A DNA stretch of 64,000 nucleotides from NCBI GenBank assembly GCA_036245805.1, contig BTRK01000004.1:39520907-39584906 (forward strand). Reading direction: 5' to 3'. Position numbers and translations under genes: made by a program. Source of the DNA: Pristionchus mayeri (lineage: Eukaryota > Nematoda > Chromadorea > Rhabditida > Neodiplogasteridae). The notes beneath the pieces were generated by a model, which was not told where the DNA came from, ran no database searches, and saw only the letters and a list, made by a program, of their open reading frames with translations. Positions within the stretch are counted from its first letter, which is position 1; every line of letters begins with the position of its first letter. This document shows positions 60,001-64,000 of the stretch, one piece after another.

Positions 60001-62124
60001 GATCTCCAGTGTCTGATTTGTGATGACAGAGGATTGAATACGATTGATATTTCTTTACTCTCGTGACGTGGAATTCCATTTTCGCTTGAGGCTGCGTGTT
60101 TGAACTCGTACATGGAGTTTGTTGTTTCAAAGAAATAAAAAAATACATTGTTTATTTTTTTTTCAGAAGAACGGTCGTTCGTACTGCGCAGTTCGTGAGT
60201 GGCCATGGTGGAAACTGTACACGCGCGTGGTGCCCCTACTCGCTGTTACGAGGTCAGTTATGATCTTTAGTCTCATATCTCGCTTTTGAATGAATTTTAG
60301 ACATTCTTAGTTTGAAGTAGGATCAATTTTCATGGATGTCTTGTGTTTCATACTCTACCCTTATTCCACAGAGATCTTTTCTGATAGTTAGGAAGTAAAT
60401 TTTTGCTTTAAAATAATACTAATCTTTAGATCCGACGCAGAGACGAGGGAGTGGGAAGAGCGGATGAAAGCACTCGAGAAGCAGATTGGAGAGCTGAAGC
60501 AGACTAAGGTACGGTAGTATTGATAATAAGTATTGCCGTGCTCAGATTTTTTTTATATATTTTCTACGAACTACCGCATAAAGATCATTCGAGTGTTCGT
60601 GCCCTTTAATATTGGATTGAAAAAATAGTGGCACACCAGGTGAACTTGGTCCGCATTGTTGGCTTAAGTACGGGGTACTTTGCACAAGACAATGTTTCGC
60701 TGAATCGTTCTACACTATCAATTTGAACAAGCAATTTTCACTCAAACGAAAAATGCTCTTCATTTCTCATTCACTCTTTCGTTTTCAGTCTCGCCTGGAG
60801 GGTCGAGTGTGCGAATTGGAGGAGGAAGTGACACGTGGAGTCGCCCAATCGCATGAGATGAGTGTGGCACTCGAGAGAGAAGGACAGGCACGAATCGTCG
60901 CTGAGAGGAGACTAATGGGTACGGTGGAGGGAGGGCACTGTAGGCAGCATTCAAAAGGAGAAGGTAGAAGCGACACCATTTGGTACGGTAGGAAGAGGGG
61001 TAATATAGGATGAGACTATGGTATCCCTCTTCAGGAGCTAAGTGTGTATTGTAGGGGGTCGTAGTCAGTTGGTACCGTAGACGGTGATGGAAACTGCAGG
61101 AGAAGATTACGGTATTCCCTTCAGGAGCCGAGGGAGAAGCCTCTCGTCTCTCTCGCGTTTCTTCGTCAGCCACAATGGGTGCCCCTTCTGCTTCTGGAGT
61201 AGTCGACGAGGCTGTCGTTGAGACACTCAAGAAGGAATTGGCAGATGCGAGGGAACAGGAAGAGGCACTCAGGTTAGAACGCATATATTTGACCGAAAGG
61301 GAGAAATTAAGAAGGGTCGTTGCGGTTGCTGTGTGAGCTTATGCGAAGAATGTAGCTGACTTTTGTAATAATATGAATTTTTATTTTTTAAAACTATTAC
61401 TATATCGTAATGGTATCGTAATGAATAGCGAACATGTGGTGGGCAGGGTCACCCCCCATTTTGCGGGCATTAGGGGGTCTCATAGGGATATTTGATTAGA
61501 ACCAAAGGCATAAGATTTTTGGAACGAGTGTGCGCGTGCCCTGGCCTACTTTGAGTCATAATTCTAGAAGATTTGAGCAACTTCAAAAAATTTGGGCAAA
61601 TCCAAAGTACTGCTGGAATCACACAACTTCTAAAAACTTGTGAACTGTTGCCTGTCCACGTATATAGTGAATGATTAACTATTGCAGAGTTCGAACTAAT
61701 CGGACAGTCGCTCAATTGCACGAATCGGAGGCGGAATTGGCCGAGTTGAGAGCGACGACTGCGACACTCGAGAAGAAGCAGGCCAGGTTAGGGGGCGGGG
61801 CTAGGAGGAAAGGGGTGGAGCATACATATTATTGACTAAGCAAGGAAAATAGAGCAAGGTTTAAACAAGAAGAAATTAAACAAATTGGAAATTGAAAACC
61901 GGGGATATTATATTTTGCCTTTGGTGATCTTGTGTTGCAGCACTGTCATGTAGTTCGTTGTTCAGCCGTTTTGACAATGATCTTGGCGAAGTTTAAATCC
62001 AAAAAAAAAAAATTAAGCATTTTGAGATTTGATTCTCAGATTCGATGCTGATCTCCGTGTTCTCGAGACTGCAGCTGCTGAACAGAAGAAGACAGCGGAG
62101 AGAATGGAGAAAGAAAGGGATGAG
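24032..62124 (+). CDS. Myo18: Class XVIII (PDZ) unconventional myosin, 3' partial
   Basis: Forty-two exons can be joined in one frame (1419 codons); the C-terminus lies beyond the window. Order: Pro-rich N-terminus (1-158), PDZ domain (about 168-263), divergent motor (about 300-1160), one IQ-like segment (about 1180-1215) with EWPWWKLYTRV at 1221-1231, then coiled coil from about 1240. The architecture and local matches (GDFGFSIRR, YLNETSAVHVLR, WPWWKL) follow Myo18A. Class XVIII myosins bind actin and partner proteins but have weak or no ATPase; human Myo18A is about 2050 aa. P-loop is GVSGSGKS (447-454), switch I region SDSSRF, switch II DPPGC; the last two depart from NxxSSRFG and DxxGFE. 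The start MFPFSHKKEK is the first ATG of an open 159-bp exon but no upstream acceptor or leader is obvious, so an upstream exon is possible. Confidence 0.93.
24825..26820. repeat. Diverged tandem duplications in myosin intron 2
   Basis: Blocks of the form GAGAATGGAGATGTGGAACAC recur at about 24831, 25129, 25970 and 26371. Partner blocks of the type GATGCAGTATAATGGAACAC recur near 24938, 25240, 25575, 26087 and 26480. Units of 300-450 bp, heavily diverged, fill nearly the whole 2.1-kb intron. Open frames in this interval follow the repeats and are not genes. Confidence 0.7.
26503..26665. mobile_element. 163-bp hairpin MITE, TA-flanked
   Basis: Near-perfect palindrome from CTGTGAGAATAGAAA to its complement, with inner arms including GGTGGGCGAGATTTAGTA. 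It is bounded by TA at 26501-26502 and 26666-26667. It interrupts one unit of the surrounding duplicated sequence: other units read AACACGCTG...TCAGAATTGCG without it. That supports an insertion into the array. The TA target suggests a mariner-type mobiliser. Confidence 0.85.
27658..28810. repeat. Long palindrome in myosin intron 4
   Basis: Arms of about 568 bp (27658-28225 and 28243-28810) meet around GGATCCATGGGCTCCATGG. Shared blocks include GGCGCTGAGTTCC, CCGCGCGCGCGGCGGCG and AAGGCCGGATTT with their complements. The arms are roughly 90% similar by eye. Outer ends are ragged (CTAGAAC), and no target duplication is certain. No coding content: open frames on the two strands here translate the same arm twice. 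Confidence 0.85.
29806..30155. mobile_element. hAT-like MITE, 8-bp duplication TGGAGCAC
   Basis: 350-bp element with terminal inverted repeats TAGGGCGACAAGAACGG and the near-complement CCGTTCTTGCCGCCCTA. It is flanked by TGGAGCAC at 29798-29805 and 30156-30163. The right arm of the host palindrome (about 36440-36460) carries the site once, as CTGAGCTAGAGCACCATTG in complement. The interior has GACCCGT-type short repeats and a GAGAGAG/CTCTCTC low-complexity core. The octamer duplication fits the hAT superfamily. Confidence 0.92.
30740..34200 (+). mobile_element. Degenerate non-LTR retrotransposon (CR1/Jockey-like)
   Basis: Coding remnants in plus orientation occupy the interior of the mariner-type element. 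30918-31300 is open in two frames and Pro/Arg/Glu-rich, possibly the end of an ORF1-like region. From about 31459 there is endonuclease, then reverse transcriptase. The element boundaries are uncertain: I see no poly(A) tail or clear target duplication, and the 3' limit is placed just after the last coding frame. Confidence 0.7.
31459..34182 (+). pseudogene. LINE endonuclease-reverse transcriptase, inactivated
   Basis: Endonuclease motifs: ILANCRSIQNKL, then MICLTETWLS (catalytic Glu), ITGDFNLPDIDW-like VTGDFNLPDIDW (Asp, Asn), SDHSTVEF (terminal SDH). Reverse transcriptase motifs: LNYRPISITSFFCRVFERI, IYFDFAKAFDRVSH (first catalytic Asp), SGVPQGSVIGPLLFLIY, and RMYADDIKIY (catalytic DD). The frame is broken by an in-frame TAA at 32437-32439, a frameshift near 33400 between the GPLLFLIY block and YADD, and a second near 33918 in a T-run. 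Endonuclease plus this RT type suggests a CR1/Jockey-group LINE. It cannot make a full protein as it stands. Confidence 0.92.
34933..35155. mobile_element. GGCACTTTCCTAG-family MITE, copy 1
   Basis: 223-bp element with ends GGAACTTTCCTAGAAGCC and the complement of GGCACTTTCCTAGAAGCC. It is flanked by the octamer GAAAAACT at 34925-34932 and 35156-35163. The corresponding place in the right palindrome arm (about 36160-36185) lacks it and has the site once, in slightly different form. Same TIR family and same duplication length as the element at 38649-39043. Confidence 0.9.
38649..39043. mobile_element. GGCACTTTCCTAG-family MITE, copy 2
   Basis: 395-bp element in myosin intron 10 with ends GGCACTTTCCTA...GCGCC and GGCGCGGAGCTAGGAAAGTCCC. 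It is flanked by CAGAATCT at 38641-38648 and 39044-39051. The interior is extremely C-rich (CCCTCCCCCC runs near 38690-38790) and includes CCCGGCGTGACTAGAGAGCGC, similar to sequence near 1510-1530. No coding capacity; 8-bp duplication as in hAT-type insertions. Confidence 0.9.
40378..41446 (+). mobile_element. Tc1/mariner-superfamily element, defective
   Basis: 1069 bp with terminal inverted repeats CAGGGTGCGGAGAAAGTATG and complement, flanked by TA at 40376-40377 and 41447-41448. It encodes a broken transposase (40519-41356). The element is shorter than an intact relative because the middle of the transposase gene is missing. Confidence 0.95.
40519..41356 (+). pseudogene. Tc1/mariner transposase remnant
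   Basis: The start MVRPHQFRQSIIDLWTTGER leads into a helix-turn-helix DNA-binding region (SRPTVFKTIRRFKELG), interrupted by TGA at the codon after ERPAEISKK. Next come paired-type HTH and RVARNPKRSMKKMAHDLGID, then the first catalytic-type segment TTVYSDEKIF. A frameshift near 40970-40980 moves to the frame with FNSQNTRVIDQSAEQANARG and SVMVWAGVCS. The segment that should carry the second catalytic Asp is deleted, and the frame rejoins at PLDFSVWSVLE with another small indel. At least four lesions make it non-functional. Confidence 0.92.
42867..42974. repeat. Short hairpin just after myosin exon 11
   Basis: About 108 bp whose ends (GTGCTAGGTCTGATGAGAAC and complement-like GTTCGCATCCGACTTAGTGC) and inner blocks (CGCCTTTGAT/ATCAAAGGCG) pair. 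It begins 47 bp after the exon 11 donor. A small MITE is likely; no target duplication is certain. Confidence 0.7.
43344..44156. mobile_element. Non-autonomous TIR element with internal tandem pair
   Basis: Terminal inverted repeats of about 50 bp (43345-43395 and 44101-44150) share GCACAGCGTG, GTGGGG and TTCATTTGCGTGGCAGA in complement. The interior has two diverged units of about 185 bp (about 43440-43620 and 43650-43800), each containing CAATCGCCATG and GTTAGC.CA. These are related, in opposite orientation, to the pair at 4693-5040. No transposase frame. It lies in myosin intron 11. Confidence 0.8.
45413..46421. repeat. Myo18: Tandem duplication of an intron-exon segment
   Basis: Two diverged units (about 45413-45900 and 45910-46421) start with AGTTAGA(A/C)AGGTGAAC and end in exon-15-like sequence. 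The second unit ends with the start of the real exon 15 and the first with its truncated copy. Further diverged GCATTCTA.TTG-type blocks suggest additional older rounds in the same intron. Confidence 0.75.
45836..45897 (+). pseudogene. Myo18: Truncated duplicate of myosin exon 15
   Basis: After an acceptor-like TCTCCAG, 62 bp match the first 62 bp of exon 15 at 53 positions, 47 of the first 52. It reads ARISSAPGVLQAMGNAA against ARISSALGVLQAMGNAA in the real exon. Similarity ends before the switch I motif, and the frame stops shortly after (SSYV then TAG). No GT donor is well placed. Inclusion would truncate the motor. Four of the five differences in the first 52 bp are synonymous, which hints at past coding constraint, though the numbers are tiny. 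It is a relic exon unless RNA shows otherwise. Confidence 0.8.
46357..51719 (+). other. Myo18: Myosin XVIII exons 15-28: motor core
   Basis: Exons: 46357-46483, 46677-46793, 47032-47119, 47492-47839, 48211-48291, 48370-48468, 48783-48884, 49162-49254, 49762-49827, 49876-49949, 50175-50221, 50855-50960, 51320-51453, 51661-51719. Exon 15 has the switch I region (NSDSSRFL, 497-504); exon 16 FHVFYYLWEGADERIR; exon 18 (348 bp) is Ala-rich with RAAGAAGAALAAAAAN; exon 19 is ELFCSVVEMLNRGL; exon 20 starts with switch II IIDPPGC (730-736); exon 21 has FNYVNDRLAEAFHD, the relay-type helix. The acceptor of exon 17 is non-consensus (CATTGAAG) but is the option that keeps frame. Exon 16 ends in TACG/GTAGG, so the donor lies within a TACGGTA heptamer. 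Confidence 0.9.
49284..49356 (-). tRNA. tRNA-Arg (anticodon ACG)
   Basis: 73 nt on the minus strand. Acceptor stem GGCCGCG pairs with CGTGGTC (two G-U pairs), discriminator G. A box TGGCGCAATGG, anticodon arm TCTGC-CTACGGA-GCAGA giving anticodon ACG (read as inosine ICG), and B box GGTTCGATCCC are all present. There is no intron. It lies antisense within myosin intron 22, between exons ending at 49254 and starting at 49762. The minus strand beyond its 3' end reads TAACTTTTTG, so a short T-run that could terminate RNA polymerase III follows. Confidence 0.96.
51840..53310. repeat. Diverged tandem duplication in myosin intron 28
   Basis: Two units offset by about 700-870 bp share GGCAC.CGGTGGAAGGG, AATAGATAATTAAGA.AACGAGC and GCGCTGTACTGA.CGATGAGT, then GTGGGAATGAGTC. 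The units are about 51840-52605 and 52735-53310. No coding content is recognisable. Confidence 0.75.
54226..54279. repeat. Small perfect hairpin
   Basis: 17-bp arms AATTATATTTTACACTT (54226-54242) and complement (54263-54279) around a 20-bp loop that itself contains partly paired TCCT.../AGGA. It is probably the core of a short MITE. Confidence 0.75.
55424..55665. repeat. Tandem duplicated segment
   Basis: CGATCTATTGTTGCGCG...TTTGTA...AGTCAGTTCCGTTTT...GCCAGCGTAAGCGC occurs at about 55427-55500 and about 55585-55665, a duplication of about 160 bp with divergence. Confidence 0.75.
57362..57386. repeat. (CTC)n microsatellite
   Basis: Eight or so CTC/CCT triplets in myosin intron 29, within a purine/pyrimidine-biased stretch that starts with a G-rich tract at about 57337. 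Confidence 0.85.
58167..58363. mobile_element. 197-bp hairpin MITE in myosin intron 31
   Basis: Ends GCGTTACTCGAAATAGCATG and its complement; inner blocks AACTGGTTTATGAAAA and TTTAAACTGGTT also pair with partners. It is followed directly by a 16-base C run. No internal frame. A target duplication is not obvious. Confidence 0.85.
58901..59039. mobile_element. 139-bp near-perfect hairpin in myosin intron 33
   Basis: Ends TATGGGCCCTTTATGGTCG and near-complement. The arms are almost identical for about 65 bp and meet at ACCGGTCGACCGGT. The compact palindrome should form a very stable stem in pre-mRNA. It is 98 bp upstream of exon 34. Confidence 0.9.
59880..62124 (+). other. Myo18: Myosin XVIII exons 36-42: neck and coiled-coil tail
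   Basis: Exons: 59880-59977, 60167-60252, 60430-60508, 60789-60918, 61125-61272, 61688-61786, 62040-62124. Exon 36 is an IQ-like helix (FQYSCRRHLALRWLEKRRLL) ending AIRCIQ. Exon 37 holds the class-typical REWPWWKLYTRVVPLL. Exons 38-42 are highly charged heptad sequence (KALEKQIGELKQTK, RLEGRVCELEEEV, and so on) forming the dimerising coiled coil, interrupted in exon 40 by a Ser/Ala-rich segment (LSRVSSSATMGAPSASGVV). The frame is open and in phase 0 at the last donor (62125), so the tail continues beyond the window. Confidence 0.92.
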
Positions 62125-62616
62125 GTGAGGGGGGAATGATGAGGGGAAGTCGCGTAATTGAAATTCATGTTGATCGCATCCAACTGATAAAAGTATCAAT
62201 CCCAGTGATATAACAGGGATCTTCTGTAAGATTGCAGGAACCCACACGACAGCTAAAAATTTCTGATCTTCGTTTTTGTTTAGATAAGTCGGCATAGGCA
62301 TTGTGAGGGCGAGGAGAAAGTATTGCCACTCAGATTTGCGAAATTTGCATGTTGGACGGAGTTATGACCTACAACTTGAGGGTAGTATCTCCGTTGGATT
62401 TTGACCTACAGTGAGCTAATTTTTTTCATTCGACGCGTAATGAACTAATCTACATGCTCCTTCTATTACAATGCGAGTAAAAGTGCCATCGTCCATGTGT
62501 AATTCTCAAAAAGCCGTTTTTTCATGCATAATATGCAAATTATCTCCTTCGTTACCCACCTACAATACGATTTTTATCTTTGATTCTGATTCTCCATAGT
62601 CGAATTGAGGTACTTA
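62125..62616. other. Start of myosin intron 42
   Basis: AT-rich intron sequence between the last recognisable exon and the terminal palindrome. No further exon is seen before the window end. Confidence 0.6.
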
Positions 62617-64000
62617 TGTATTTCATTGCTCATAACCCGGCGCTCTTCATACAGCTACTCAGTAAGAAGAATCCGGAGAAGAATGAGTTAAATACATTTC
62701 GGAATGTATCATGCCGTAAACTTATGCAAATGTGCAAAGTTCGACCATCTTTCGGAAGCTCTCAATTAGGTCTAAAACATTGACTCAGTGGCCCAAATCG
62801 TTAAACTTGATATTTTTTGAGATATTGCAAGATATCGTAGTTCCTAGAAACAATGAGGGTGGAAACAATGAGGGCACCTTTGCGCTTCTCTGAATGTGTT
62901 TTCGCGTAATATCTCAAAACCTTTCAAGTTTAACGATTTGGGCCACTGAGTCAATGTTTTATACCTAATTGAGAGCTTCCGAAAGATGGTCGAACTTTGC
63001 ACATTTGCATAAGAGCCCGTTTCCGTAAGAATCGAACAATCGCTGGCATCGGCCAAAAATGTCAAATCGACGAAACATTGTCTTTTGGGGTTTTCTGGCA
63101 TCCTGATGACGATAGGCATATTCATTTTGCTCAAAGATAGGTCGCTGGCTCCAGATGGCGTCACGTCTAAATCGACCTTTTTTGAATATCTAGATTCCGG
63201 AGGTCACTAAAATTAAGTGCGAATTATGCCCGGGCAGAATTGGATGGCAGTCACGCCTGTCTAATTCATTTTTCATGATTTAAAAAAATAAATTTGTAAA
63301 ATCAAACTTTTCATAGAGATGAAAGGTATCGGAGAGACCATAGTTCGAACCCTCTTGATGAGAGGAGTCAAAATATGTGCTCAAATGTAAGAAAACACAT
63401 CGCCATAAGATTTTTGGCGGCAGAAAGTGAGTTCTTGTCCGATTTCACTGGCAAAAATGACTTCCTGCCGCCAAAAATCTTACGGCGATGTGTTTTCTTA
63501 CATTTGAGCACATATTTTGACTCCTCTCATCAAGAGGGTTCGAACTATGGTCTCTCCGATATCTTTCATCTCCATGAAAAGTTTGATTTTTCAAATTTAT
63601 TTTTTTTAAATCATGAAAAATGAATTAGACAGGCGTGACCGCCATCCAATTCTGCCCGGGAATAATTCGCACTTAATTTTAGTGACCTCCGGAATCTAGA
63701 TATTCAAAAAAGGTAGATTTAGACGTGACGCCATCTGGAGCCAACGACCTATCTTTGAGCAAAATGAATATGCCTATCGCCATCAACATGCCAGAAAACG
63801 CCAAAAGACAATGTTTCGTCGATTTGACATTTTTGGCCGATGCCAACTATCCTCAGAATTGTCCGATTCTTACGCAAACGGGCTCATAAGTTTACGGCAT
63901 GATACATTCCGAAATGTATTTAACTCAAAAAATATTACAAGTCCGGATTCTTCTTACTGAGTAGCTGTATAAAGAGCGCCGGGTTATGATCAATGAAATA
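62617..64000. repeat. Large palindrome running off the window
   Basis: The left arm begins TATTTCATTGCTCATAACCC, and its complement closes the window at 64000, so the right end may extend further. The arms meet near 63430, with blocks such as TTTTTGGCGGCAG and CTCAAATGTAAGAAAACACA in both orientations. The left arm is interrupted by the 285-bp hairpin 62725-63009, which the right arm lacks (near 63885). Open frames here are duplicates of one arm read on opposite strands. Confidence 0.88.
62725..63009. mobile_element. 285-bp hairpin MITE nested in palindrome
   Basis: Ends TGCAAATGTGCAAAGTTCGA and complement, with TA on both sides (62723-62724, 63010-63011). The paired arms include CGGAAGCTCTCAATTAGGT and CCCAAATCGTTAAACTTGA. 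The empty site is visible in the right arm as ...GGGCTCATAAGTTTACGG. The TA target again suggests a mariner-type mobiliser. Confidence 0.85.

Noticed and set aside
60760..61284. Minus-strand 174-codon open frame over myosin exons 39-40
   Set aside because: It is the complement of real coiled-coil exons with biased codons; no domain and no support on that strand.
63330..63560. GGTTCGAAC-like B boxes in the terminal palindrome
   Set aside because: Only the T-loop-like core is present; flanking stems do not pair.

Overview
The window is nuclear DNA from a nematode. It holds four protein-coding genes with many phase-consistent introns, conserved eukaryotic products (ribosomal protein eL39, mitoribosomal protein mS37/CHCHD1, retromer subunit VPS26, class XVIII myosin), splice acceptors lying directly against ATG codons as in spliced-leader trans-splicing, a compact same-strand pair that may be an operon, and many Tc1/mariner-type, hAT-like and foldback elements. 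Introns carry a recurrent heptamer TACGGTA/TACCGTA. I cannot assign the species; a diplogastrid such as Pristionchus is only a guess.

Layout. 1-7119: no recognisable gene; hairpins, a foldback element with an 8-bp target duplication (2657-3720), a mariner-type MITE (5943-6756) and duplicated segments. 7120-8515 (minus strand): mS37 followed 299 bp downstream by eL39. 8516-9011: divergent 5' region. 9012-15925 (plus strand): complete 14-exon vps-26, encoding 364 aa, with a poly(A) signal at 16684. 16710-24031: intergenic, pyrimidine/purine-rich, with a roughly 150-bp diverged tandem array at about 20.65-22.04 kb and a roughly 100-bp array just before the next gene. 24032-62124 (plus strand): a 38-kb gene for a class XVIII (PDZ) myosin. 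Forty-two exons in the window give 1419 codons in continuous frame, and the 3' end lies beyond the window. Its introns hold most of the mobile DNA, plus one antisense tRNA-Arg(ACG) gene at 49284-49356. 62125-64000: an intron with a large palindrome that runs off the window.

The four genes are not one pathway. eL39 and mS37 serve the cytosolic and mitochondrial ribosomes. VPS26 acts in endosomal retromer sorting. The myosin is an actin-binding, probably weakly catalytic or non-catalytic scaffold.

The most informative structures are the intronic palindromes. In the 7.2-kb palindrome at 29532-36710, three transposon insertions in the left arm can each be read against the uninterrupted right arm, which preserves the empty site. 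Other points are a heptamer that repeatedly forms the 5' splice site, a GATCTTT-type motif concentrated near splice sites, and a truncated duplicate of a myosin motor exon. I found no clearly new enzymatic or defence system, CRISPR array or virus-like gene cluster.
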